Of a stretch of DNA of 64,000 nucleotides, positions 44,947 through 54,600 are shown piece by piece. The stretch lies in NCBI GenBank assembly GCA_021292165.1, contig CM037876.1, positions 40,658,575-40,722,574 on the forward strand, in the 5' to 3' direction. Source of the DNA: Shinisaurus crocodilurus (lineage: Eukaryota > Chordata > Lepidosauria > Squamata > Shinisauridae). Position numbers and translations under genes: made by a program. Every line of letters starts with the position of its first letter. Positions within the stretch are counted from its first letter, which is position 1. Below the pieces are notes generated by a model. It saw nothing but the letters and a program-made list of their open reading frames with translations. It was not told the origin of the DNA and did no database searches.

Positions 44947-45930
44947 TATAATGTGGATCTGGCCTAAGACTTCCCTTTAAAATGGACTTTTCTATTTTAT
45001 TTTATGTATTTGTGTATCACTTTTTAAATGTGAAAATGCCTTCTAGAGCTGTGTGCAAATGGTCTCTTGAAATTCTCCTCCACCCTATTTGTGGGCAGAG
45101 TAATTTTGGGGTGGGGATTTCAATGAATTTCTCCATGGGGAGGATAAATTCTCAGCAGTTTCTCATAGGGACTGCTCACTGTTGGCAGGGGCTGTAGCAC
45201 AGCTTATTCCACCCACCCAAAGGGTTTTTTTGTTGCTGCCATCGCCACTGCAAGTGGCACCCATTTTACATCTACCACAATGCAGGTGTGAGGGGGACGG
45301 TGTTGTGTCTAGCTCCAGGAATGAGGTGCAGCTAGTGCCATGCCCAAATCTGTCTTCCAATTTCCTGAAAGTTTTCTTCCCCCATGAAAGAGGCTTCCAT
45401 TGTTCTGCCTCATTTCCAGGGTGTTTTATAATTCATTTTTGTGGTGTATTTGAGCTTACCGAATCAATGCAAGGCCAAGGGTGCTGTGTGTGTGGTTTCT
45501 TACTATTACACCTCTCTCCATTGCTCTGCAGACTCCCAGGCTGCTTGCGCTTCCTGATCTAAAAAAGCTTGATGGGAGGAATTACGGTACTTCATGATGT
45601 CTTCCCAGGGGCTGTTATTGAAGTGCAGGAAGCCGAGTGTGCTACAGGTTACCAGAGAAATGACTGTACAATGAGAGACAGGACACTCACGCACACTCCT
45701 TGGCCACCTGATAAGTAAGGTAAGCACAAGAACCCTAAACCCAGCTCTCCCATGGAGAGGCAGAACTCCAGCTGTCTGTCACACCAAGCCATGAGAATTT
45801 CTCCAAATTTTCTTCGCCTTTGAATTTATTTTTGAAAGTAATTTCTCTTCTCTCAAATTGAATGTGATGTGAATATTCACAGCACTACTTTTAAGAAGCA
45901 TCTCCATACATTAATCACAAGGGCTGATGC

Positions 45931-46328
45931 TAGAGGTGGGCGATCCTCCTACCACCCAATTTACTGGGTGCTCGGCGAGTGCTGCCTCTGCGCCCACTGA
46001 GCCAAGCCAAAAGCAAGCACCACCCAAGCCACTTGGTGGACTTCTGGGTTCCCGGTGGTATGCTTTTTACGTAGAAAATGGTGTAAGATATGGTAAAAGC
46101 GGCTGCAATTTGCATAACTCATGGAAATTGCATCCATTTTTGGTGTATCTTATGTCATTTTCTATGTAAAAAGCATACCGCCAGGAACCCAGAAGTCACT
46201 TCCCCAGTTCCGTTTGGGAGAACGCAAGTCGAGCCGGGAAACAGGAGGGACAGAGTTCAGGGGGGGGGGGGTCGAGCCCGGCAAGTTCGCCAGACTTCCA
46301 CCCCCTGAACAAAATCCTCACACATCCC
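45931..46328 (+). mobile_element. Palindromic nonautonomous element, family P, copy 4
   Basis: It starts TAGAGGTGGGCGATCC and ends CACACATCCCA. The central arms GGTATGCTTTTTACGTAGAA and TTTCTATGTAAAAAGCATACC pair around TTTGCATAACTCATGGAAAT. Confidence 0.7.
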
Positions 46329-46434
46329 AAGCTGATGCACACATGGACCTTTATCTATTACTGACTTTCTTGCTGTACACATGATGGCTTGCAGTTGGGT
46401 GTATGAAATGGCACTTGATTTCGTTATTCATTAC

Positions 46435-46525
46435 TTACCTCTTAATTTTACATTATTTATATACCACCCAATAAACTAGGCTCTCTGGGTGTTTAAAAGA
46501 AAAGAAACACCACATCCCCCTCAAA
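46435..46525 (-). mobile_element. L2 3'-end fragment (antisense)
   Basis: ATTTATATACCACCCAATAA and GGCTCTCTGGGTGTTTAAAA are the reverse of an L2 tail. Confidence 0.5.
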
Positions 46526-46911
46526 AATACAAGAACACAAGCCCTGTTCATTAGGATACAAAGAAGATATCCGGGGTGTGGAAATATCATGGTGGCAGGT
46601 TCTGCCCCCTAACTTATGCATTTTCATCAGAATGTCAGTAGGCAACTCCTGTCCATAGAACTATATATGGGGGTGTGTGCTTTACAAACACTCTAATGAA
46701 CACACATTGGTCAGGGAGAGGCCTGTCCTCCTCCTACATGCATTCACTGACTGTATCCCAATGAACTCCTGAAAAAGGACTTGCACTGGAAAACATTGTG
46801 GTTGAGGTGACATGGAAGTTCTATCTGTGGTGCCTTTGGCTCATTCACTCATGCATGTCAGGCATGGAATCAATTCATTAACATTCAAGCATGAACCAAC
46901 TCATTTAGAGC

Positions 46912-47270
46912 ACAATCCTACGTCCCTCCGACCTTGTCTGGGGGGGCCCTTAGGATTGGGCACAGAAGGTGCTGCGACCTTAGAAATCCCTTCTGAGGTC
47001 GCAGTGCTGCGGAGCACCTCCCCCTCCCCACCTTGTAGCTGGCATGGTTCATTCCATGCCAGCAGGGAACTAAACATGGAAGGTTCTGTTCGGTTCCCCC
47101 ATGATGGTGGGGGGACGTTCCCAGGAGCAGGGAGGAGAGGAGCAAGGCACTGCCAGATTCTGGAATCCAGGCAGTGTCTCAGCCTCTCCTCCTTGTGAGG
47201 AGAGATAAAACATCTAGATGGCCGAAATCAGCCATCTAGATGTTTTTGAGGGAGAGTGGAGAGTGGTGGA
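46912..47270. mobile_element. Decayed fold-back MITE
   Basis: It has an inner inverted pair around 47205-47245 (ACATCTAGATGGC... GCCATCTAGATGT) and another at 47041-47063 (CTGGCATGGTTCATTCCATG). It begins GCACAATCCTACGTCCC, as in Harbinger-like MITEs. Borders are unclear. Confidence 0.4.
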
Positions 47271-47284
47271 TATCCTATCTGCCA

Positions 47285-47300
47285 TGCTCCTCCCGCCGTC

Positions 47301-47341
<41 letters not shown>

Positions 47342-47770
47342 GGCGATCACTCATGACCGAGTAAGATTGTCTTCCAGGATAAAAATTTACAAAAAGGAGA
47401 TTTTAAAAGGAGGAAAATTCTAAAGAAAATTGTGTAGACTCTAGCGATGGGTCCGTAAGTGACTGTGGAGGCCAATTCTAGATCCACACAGCTTCCCACA
47501 GTGAGGACACAGGTTACCAGATGGAAGATGGTCCTGTAAAGGATTCGTTTGACATGCTTTTCGCTTAGCACGTTTCTCCCTTTCACCTTGCACTCGGGCT
47601 TCTTCAAAGTCCATAGAACCTTTGTGAAAGGCCAACCTCCAGTTAGATCGTTCATGGGCCAGAGCTTCCCAGTTTTCAATGTTTATATTGCATTTTTTTA
47701 GATTAGCCTTATGAACATCTTTAAACCTCTTATATTGGCCACCGATATTCCGCTTTCCATCCTTGAGTCA
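47285..47770 (-). mobile_element. LINE ORF2 end with a C2H2-like finger and (GAT)n tail (antisense)
   Basis: Read on the minus strand, broken frames give GGQYKRFKDVHKANLKKCNI, then HERSNWRLAFHKGSMDFEEA, then LCPHCGKLCGSRIGLHSHLRTH. This is the usual order at the carboxy-terminus of several vertebrate LINEs, with a final zinc finger. After a stop the element ends in (GAT)n, seen on the plus strand as the (ATC)13 tract at 47302-47341. The clade is not determined. It is not a host zinc-finger gene. Confidence 0.65.
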
Positions 47771-48590
47771 ATAGGATGCCCATAATCCTCCAAGTTCGGA
47801 GGTTTACGGACAGCCTCATAGGATTGCACTGCCTGAAATGTTAATATGTCCAAGAGTTTCTGCTTCTCAATTTCCAATATTTCTTCCATACCTGCTGCTG
47901 CTGCTGCTGCTGATCCTTTTCCCACCCCAATAGCTCCTGAGTGTTTCTGTTTCTCCCATCCCCATATGTACCTTACACCAACTTTCTCTGCTACATCAAT
48001 GTTTTTGATGTTGGCAAGTCTATACCTGACTCATGGACTGTGATGGGTATGTCTCCATGACTACAATTCTTGTATCCAAGGATACCTTGCAGGTGTAGAA
48101 AGCAAAATCTATGAAACCAGAAAGAAGCCTAGGTGGTATCATGACAACAGATATACCTTTTACAAGGGCAACATGAAGTACCCTCCCAAAGATTACAGTG
48201 ATACTGTCTTCTGCAGAGGGAATCTGATAACATCATCCCGCTGAAGCTGTCCTTTCTGCTCTGCAGTGACAGCACCGATGTTTCATCCAACTACAAACAT
48301 GAACATTCTCAGACAAGGTAGATTGACATGGTTGGTACATGGTTTAATGGAGCTCAAAATACTGAAGGCCCACATACATAAGCTGATATATCCAAGTGTA
48401 ATGATGAATAAGGATGCAGCAGAATGGTAAAGCAAATGCTAGCTTCTTATAGTGACACATTTCATACTTATAATGGGGAAATGAAATGATGGACATATGG
48501 ACAGCAGATATAGTAAACTGTGTTTTCTCCTACGGCATTGATAAATGTATCAATGCTTCACTTCTATCACTAAGTGAGGAGATAGAAGTT
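47771..48590. other. Unassigned sequence
   Basis: It contains a (CTG)n-like run at 47889-47913. A plus-strand stretch near 48090-48240 reads VESKIYETRKKPRWYHDNRY and onward without stops in one frame. That could be a fragment of a processed pseudogene or chance. No identification. Confidence 0.3.
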
Positions 48591-49374
48591 TATGACAGAT
48601 TTGGGAGGGGGCAGGAAGCCAGTGTACAGATTTAAAGAGGAGCATGACATGGTCAGAGAGATGGGAGAGGTGAAAGACTTTGGTGGTAGAGTGTTGGATA
48701 GAGGACTAAACAGAGAAGACTGTAATGGTCAAGACAAGAGATGATCAGAGAGCGTGGCACAGATTTTCAGACCAAGGACAAAGAAGAATGGCAATTTTTT
48801 TTTCCCAATGGAAAATGGCACAGACTCAATGTGGGGAGCAAAAGAAATAAGTCTTCATGTCTTTTCTATAGGGTGATTGGTGACATTGTCAATGCAGAAT
48901 ATAAAATGAGAGAAAGGCTTAGGAAGGTAGTTAAGAAGTTCAGTCTTGGACAGATTTGGTTTTAGATAGTAATAAGGCATCTAAGGGGAAGCATTAGTGT
49001 ATAGATGGTAAAGCAACCAGATTTGGTGGAATCATCTAGGGACAATGTGTAGAGAGGGAATAGCAGTAGGTCAAGGACAGGTCTTTGAGGGAAACCCAGA
49101 GGGAAAAGGAAAGCAGAGGAGGAGTTTCCTCCTATGGAAACATTAAAATAATTATTAGATGCCTAGGGCATAAATGGAGTCCAGCTCTCACAAGAGGGAA
49201 TTATCAGCTGTATTGAAAGGCAGCAGAGAGGTCAGGAAGGATGAGGACAAATGTTTGTTTGGATTCAGCAGGGATGAGATCAGTGATTTCAGTGAGAGCA
49301 GGTCAGTGAAGGCAGAAGCTAGAGTGGAGAGGGTCAAAAAAGGAGTTAAAGCAGAAAAAAACAAAGACGTTAAG

Positions 49375-49505
49375 CAGGACCAGTGCAGGGCAGTTTGGCG
49401 CCCCAGGCGAAAAAATATTTAGCGCCCCCCCCCTCCAAAGCAGAAAAAAAAAAAAAACCTGCGCCGCCACCACCAACCTACCTTCCCCCCCGCCCTGGCT
49501 GCGGC

Positions 49506-49539
<34 letters not shown>

Positions 49540-50040
49540 TTCTCCTCCTCCTCCTCCTGAAGCGATGCGACGGGACCCCCGCGCTGTTTTTTGCCGGGGG
49601 AAACCATGGCAACAGGGCTGTTTAAGCCCTTCTGCCCTGGTTCCTCCCGCCAAAACAACGCGGGCGGGGCTCCGGAAGTGACGCGACGAAGGTAGGTGAC
49701 GGGGGGGTTGGGGGGGTGACGGGGGGGTGGCTATGGCGGTGGGAGGCGCAGCGGCAGCGAGCGGGTGGGTGGGGGGAGGCGCAGCGGCGAGCGAGCGGGT
49801 GGGTGGGCGGGGGGAAGCGCAGCGGCGAGCGAGCGAGCGGGCAGGCGGGGGGAGGTGCGGCGGCAGCGGCGGCAGGCAGGAGGGTGGGGAGGCGGAGGCC
49901 TGGCGGGGGCGGCGCAGCGGCGGCGGAGGCCTGGCGGGGGCGGCGCAGCGGCAGCGAAGAGGAGCGCAGCGTTTCCACGCCCTCTTCAGCCGCGCGCCCT
50001 AGGCAACCGCCTAGTTGGCCTAGCGGTAGCGCCGGCCCTG
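49375..50040. mobile_element. hAT-like nonautonomous element, 666 bp, ACGTTAAG duplication
   Basis: ACGTTAAG lies at 49367-49374 and again at 50041-50048. The ends are CAGGACCAGTGC and GCGCCGGCCCTG, an imperfect inverted pair related to the 161-base element at 12.36 kb. Inside are a poly(A) tract, a (GCT)n run (49506-49537), a family G core (hairpin 49600-49650, CCGGAAGTGACGCGACG at 49671) and a long GC-rich GCAGCGGCGAGCGAGCGGG array. Open frames within it are compositional. Confidence 0.85.
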
Positions 50041-50210
50041 ACGTTAAGAGAAAGCAGCATGCTCTATGAATTTGGAGGAAAAGAGTAGAAGGGAAATTGA
50101 GAAGGATGGGTAAACAATTCTTTTTCTTTCTTTCTTTTTTGACAATAGGGGGAAGAGTGATGTATTTGACTGCAGAAGGGAATGGAACAGATGGGAGAAA
50201 CAGATGGGAA

Positions 50211-50452
50211 AGCCAGTGTGGCGTAGTGGTTAGAGTGTTGGACTGGGACTCAGGAGATCCGGGTTCTAGTCCCCACTCTGCCATGAAGTTCACTGGGTGA
50301 CTTTGGGCCAGTCACGGACTCTCAGCCTGACCTACCTCACAGGGTTGTTGTGAGGATAAAATGGAGAGGAGGAGGAGGATTCTGTAAGCCGCCTTGGGTT
50401 CCTGGAAGGAAAAAAGGCGGGGTATAAATATAATAAATAAATAAATAAATAA
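50211..50452 (+). mobile_element. MIR-like tRNA-derived SINE (sense copy)
   Basis: It reads AGCCAGTGTGGCGTAGTGG, GATCCGGGTTCTAGTCCCC (B-box-like), TGGGTGACTTTGGGCCAGTC, CACAGGGTTGTTGTGAGGAT and ends in (AAAT)n. It is one of only two sense copies in the window. Confidence 0.85.
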
Positions 50453-50700
50453 GTTGATAATGTGGTGGAGAGGAGGGAGGGATAATGGAAGGAGAGATGG
50501 CAACCAGGAGTTGGATGGTGAAAGGATCAAAGGGGCATCTAGGGGGGTTATCTGAGGACCAGATAGTCAACTTGTCCGGAGAGCTGGGGGAAGAAAGATT
50601 TGGGGGAGGTGTAGGAGGATTGAGATGAAGAGGAAGGAAATGGTGGGAGATGTCAGAGTGGAAGGTTTCATGTTATTTTTGAAGAAGGTGGCAAAAGCCT

Positions 50701-52020
50701 GAGCACACGGGGAGTAGGGGTGGGGCGGGGCAGGTTTTAGGCATTAATTGGGGTTAATTGAGCAGGTGCAGTAGGGCTGAGGACTGGATCAATTCTAATC
50801 ACCCAGGAGCAGCAGGAATTGTTTATGACAGGCTTTGTTTGGCTCCCCAGTGTACACTGAGACCTGAAGCACACATTCCCTTTCCTGCATAGTTTTGACC
50901 TTGAGTGCAGCAGGGCTTTTGTACAAACTTCCAGCAAGGCATGGGAAGAGCTGATGCAAATTGGAAACCTAGCATGGGGGCTTTAACCCTTTGCCCTCCC
51001 ACTTGGGTCCCAATATGGATCAGGCCCTCACAATTTACACTGCCAAAAAATGATCCATTTAAAAGAATGTATCCCTTTCCCCCCCCCCTTTTGGAAATGC
51101 AAACTACAGGCTTTGGATAAGATGAATGCAAACTGGCTTGATTAAGCTCTGTGGCTTTGAATTTACTTTTAGAAACCTAGGATTGAGATGTGCCTAGCCA
51201 TGGCTACCTGCATACCATTTCCTCACCAGTATCTCCTAGGCTTAATGAGTTGCATCTGTACCACCACCATTTCAAATATGTGATGTACTCACTCTAGCTA
51301 CAATACAGTCACAATATGTCTCAAAGGGTCTGAACAGGCAGTGGTCTTCAGCAATCAGAAGGCACAGGTAAACAAGCCACTAAACCCTTTCTCCAGACTC
51401 CACCTGAATGGGAATTCCAGGCTCCCAAATGTTAATTGTGTTCTGTGATTAGGACTTTGAAAAACAGCAATGACTCTACAATACTGCTTTATTCCATGCA
51501 CAGGGAGAGTGCCTATTCTCAATATAAAGAATAAAAATCCTTGTTTCAAATATTAATAAAAGCTACGCCAGAATGAGTCTTCCCCATAGCCTTTTTAAAT
51601 CCATGTGACTTAGAGTGACAGAAGGTTTTCAGGGTTCTTCTGCTCTCACTCTCCATCTGAGACATTAGCAGCAGGAAGCACAGGATATTGCCATAATCGA
51701 TTAGCTCATTGCTCTAAGCTTGATATTTCAGGTGACCAGATTAATCTTATTCACAGGAAATGAAAAAGGTGATGCTCTCCATCCCACTTTCATTTTACCA
51801 TCTTGTAATACCAATGCAGAGCTAAACTGACCTATTTTATTTAACACCATTCCTACGGCCATTCTCTTCTCCATCTGAAAAATGGTAAATATGATATTGA
51901 AGAGATGATTCTATACCCTCTCTTCCAAAAGCACAAGTTATGATTTTCTTTCACACCAATAAGGATCTCATTGCCTGCAGAAGCTGGGTGGTCAGACCAC
52001 TTCTTTATATAATGTAACCT
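50701..52020. other. Intergenic DNA, nothing recognised
   Basis: No convincing exon, inverted termini or LINE motifs were found on either strand. The composition is ordinary. Confidence 0.4.
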
Positions 52021-53830
52021 GAGAAAACCAGTGGGATATGGTCGTCTCTGGATATAAACTCTATGGGCGTGTTCGCACGACACGGGAACCGCGTTGTGAA
52101 TGCCGACCAGGGGTGCCCCCGTGGGATGGCCGCACATGGGACGCATGCAAAGTGACCATGGTCGGGAGAGGGGTAAGCCCCTACCGCGCGTGGCCACCCT
52201 GCCGTGAGAATAGCGGGCGGCTGTCCCGTGGGGGCCGCACAGAGGTGACAGCCCAGAGTGGCCAGAGCGGCCCTTTAGGGGCAAACGGCCCCTCTGGGCA
52301 TCCCGGGGCCCCACCCCCTAGCACCGGGAGGCCCGCTCTGTGGTGCGGGTACTGCCAGCTCCACTGGGATCCGCCCATGCACACGGGGTGCAGGTCATCT
52401 GCGGCGCCCCGCTGGACCCCACGGATCGCCCCGTGATGCCTCCCCCACCCACAGCCTGGGCCGTGCGAACCGGCCCAATATAAAGGGCAGGGAAGGGCAT
52501 ACTGGAGGAGGTGTTGCTCTGTATGTCAAGGAGGGCATAATGTCAAGCAGACTAGAAAACCTAAAAGGGGAAGACTCCTCCACAGAAATGTTGTGGGTGA
52601 CAATATCAGGCTCCAAAAGTAATTTAGTACTACCATCCCCCATATCAGAATGTTTGCTCAGGGTGATCTTGAGAAGGAAAATGAAATCAGGGAGGCATCC
52701 AAAAGAGGAAGTGTTGTGATAATGGGTGACCAATTACCCCCACATTGACTGGACAAATGCATGTTCCAGTCATGACAAAGAGGTTAAATTTCTCAATACC
52801 CTAAACAACTGTGCTCCAGAACAGTTGGTCATGGAACCGACCAGAGGGGAAGCAACCCTGAATTTAATCCTAATTGGTGCCACCCAGGACCTAGTACAAG
52901 ATGTGAGTATTGCTGAGCCAACTGGAAACAGTGACCACAGTGCTATCAAATTTAATATATATTTAAATGGAAAATTGCCAACACAGTCATTTGACTTCAA
53001 AAAAGGAAACTTATCTAAAATGAGGGAACTGTTAAAAAGGAAGTTGAAAGAGGATGCCAAGAAGGTTAAATCCCTTCAAAATGCTTGGGGGTTACTCAAA
53101 AACACAATAATAGACACTCAGCTAGAATGTATACCACACATTAGGAAAGGTAGAACCAAGTCCAAGAGGTTGCCAGCATTGTTAACAAGCAGTGTCAAGG
53201 ACGCTATTATAGAGAAGGCTTCATTTAGAAAATGGAAGTCTTGTCCAAATGAGAACAACAGGGAGCACAAACTTGTACAAAGGCGATGCAAGCAGACAAT
53301 AAGAGATGCAAAAAAGCATTTTGAGGAGCATATCAATATCAATACCAACAATAAAGAATTCTTTAAATATTTCAGAAGCAGGACACCAGCTAAGAAGGCA
53401 GTTGTACCGTTGGATAACAATGAAGTTAAAGGAGTACTAAAGGAGGATAAGAAGATTGCAGAGAAGCTGAATGAATTATTTTCATCGTTCTTCACAGCAG
53501 AAGATGTAGGACAGATACCTGGGCCTGAAATAATGTTTTCAGGAAGGGAGTCTGAGGAACTGAGGCAAATGATGGTAGCAAAAAGATGAAGCTCTGAACC
53601 TTATTGAAAAGCTGAAAGTTAATAAATCACCAAGCCCAGATGGTATCCATCCTAGTGTTCTTAAAGAACTCAAACATGAAATTGCAGTTCTTCTAACAAA
53701 AATATGTAACATCCTTAAGTTCAGCATCTGTACCAGAGGTCTGGAGAATGGTCAATGTAATGCCAATTTTTAAAAAGGGATCAAGGGGGGATCCAGGATA
53801 TTACAGGCCAGATAGCTTAACATCTGTTCT
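52021..53830 (+). mobile_element. CR1-type LINE, second lineage, endonuclease to start of reverse transcriptase
   Basis: The frame begins in the endonuclease (SGYKLY), is interrupted by a MITE at 52065-52476, then resumes with GREGHTGGGVALYVKEG. After a break come YPHIDWTNACSS, LNLILIGATQD and NSDHSAIKF (endonuclease end), and a long lysine-rich linker to 53589. The reverse-transcriptase start (NKSPSPDGIHPSVLKEL) follows in another frame up to 53820. It is more diverged than the 29-34 kb copy. Confidence 0.8.
52065..52476. mobile_element. GC-rich MITE inside the CR1 endonuclease region
   Basis: The ends GGGCGTGTTCGCACG and CGTGCGAACCGGCCC form an inverted pair with small gaps. The 412-base interior is very GC-rich and CpG-rich. 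Removing it rejoins the CR1 frame (GYKLY then NIKGREGHT). A target duplication is not evident. Confidence 0.7.
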
Positions 53831-54295
53831 AGTGGTGGACATGAACCTTTTGGGGGGGCCGCCTCGCTGCCACCTCTCCTCTCCGCAGCGCCCCCCCGCC
53901 TCGATCTTCTGAGTGGCGCAGAGCTGTTCTCCGCGCCGCTCGAGCTGCCAGCGCCGCCCGCGCTGGTCCTGTCGCGTCACTTCCGGCATGCCGGAAGTGA
54001 CACAACGGAAACCCTGTGCCGCAGCGCCGGCACGCTGGACCCCCCCACACTACATTTTTTGTGGGGAAACCAGGGCAACAGGGCTGTTTAAGCCCTGTTG
54101 CCCTGGTTCCCCCTGCCAAAAACATAGGGCGGGGGTCCAGCGCACCGGAGCAGCCGGAAGTGACGCGACGGGTGCTGGCGGCTCGATCGGAGGTGGCGGC
54201 TCGAGAGGCGCGGAGACGCTATGCGTCGCTCAGAAGATCGACTTCGGGCGGCCACAGCGGCAGAGAACCGAACTGCGGAGAACATCGAGTCAAGA
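53831..54295. repeat. GC-rich fold-back element, family G, copy 4
   Basis: It begins TAGTGGTGGACATGAACC, similar to copy 2. It holds CACTTCCGGCATGCCGGAAGTG (53976-53999), the hairpin AAACCAGGGCAACAGGGCTG...CCTGTTGCCCTGGTTCC (54067-54110) and a last GCCGGAAGTGACGCGACGGG near 54152. It lies where the CR1 reverse-transcriptase middle should be. Confidence 0.7.
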
Positions 54296-54600
54296 TAAGG
54301 TTCGTGTAACCCCCATAATAAGGGGAAACATTATACACGGTGCGGAGAAAGTGGATACAGACACATTTTTCTCCCTCTCTCATAATTCTAGAACCCAGGA
54401 TCATCCTGTGAAGCTGTTTGGTAGGAGCTTCAGTACAGATAAAACTAAGGACTTCTTCACACAGTGGATAGTTCAACTATGGAATTCACCCACAAGATGT
54501 AGTGATGGCCACCAATTTGGATGGCTTTAAAAGGGGATTGGACAAATTCCTGGAGAAGAAGGCTACCAAAAGCTGCTAGTCCTGATGGATTAAAAACCTA
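54296..54600 (+). mobile_element. CR1-type 3' end
   Basis: TCTAGAACCCAGGATCATCC, AAGGACTTCTTCACACAGTG and TTAAAAGGGGATTGGACAAA match the CR1 3' segments at 5.6-6.4 kb and, reversed, 2.1 kb. It may be the far end of the CR1 starting at 52.0 kb after loss of about 1 kb of reverse transcriptase. Confidence 0.7.

Larger units (their letters stand above)
42943..44964. mobile_element. Harbinger-like nonautonomous element, 2.0 kb, with nested insertions
   Basis: GGCCGGATCCACATTA at the left and TAATGTGGATCTGGCC at the right are inverted with one mismatch. TAA flanks both ends (42940-42942, 44965-44967), the 3-base duplication typical of PIF/Harbinger. Inside are the GC-rich family G element (about 43370-43890) and an antisense SINE (44709-44946). 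No transposase frame was found, so it is a nonautonomous carrier. Confidence 0.7.
48591..50700 (-). mobile_element. LINE (L2-like) fragment, antisense, interrupted
   Basis: The purine-rich text (AAGGCAGCAGAGAGGTCAGG, GTCTTTGAGGGAAACCCAGA, TGTAGGAGGATTGAGATGAA) matches the antisense of L2-type ORF2 with loose wording. It is split by a hAT-like element at 49375-50040 and a SINE at 50211-50452. Heavily decayed, so the assignment is tentative. Confidence 0.45.

Noticed and set aside
47441..47635. C2H2 zinc-finger gene
   Set aside because: The single CPHCGKLC...SHLRTH finger is preceded by the KRFKDVHKANL and RSNWR motifs of a LINE ORF2 end and followed by a (GAT)n tail. It is transposon sequence.
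50211..50285. tRNA genes suggested by A-box and B-box motifs in the SINEs
   Set aside because: None folds into a full cloverleaf with an acceptor stem, and the motifs recur as the heads of SINE copies.
49622..50293. Minus-strand 223-codon frame, proline and alanine rich
   Set aside because: It lies within the CpG-dense array of the hAT-like element and runs into a SINE. The plus-strand frames over the same DNA are equally open, so this is composition and not a gene.
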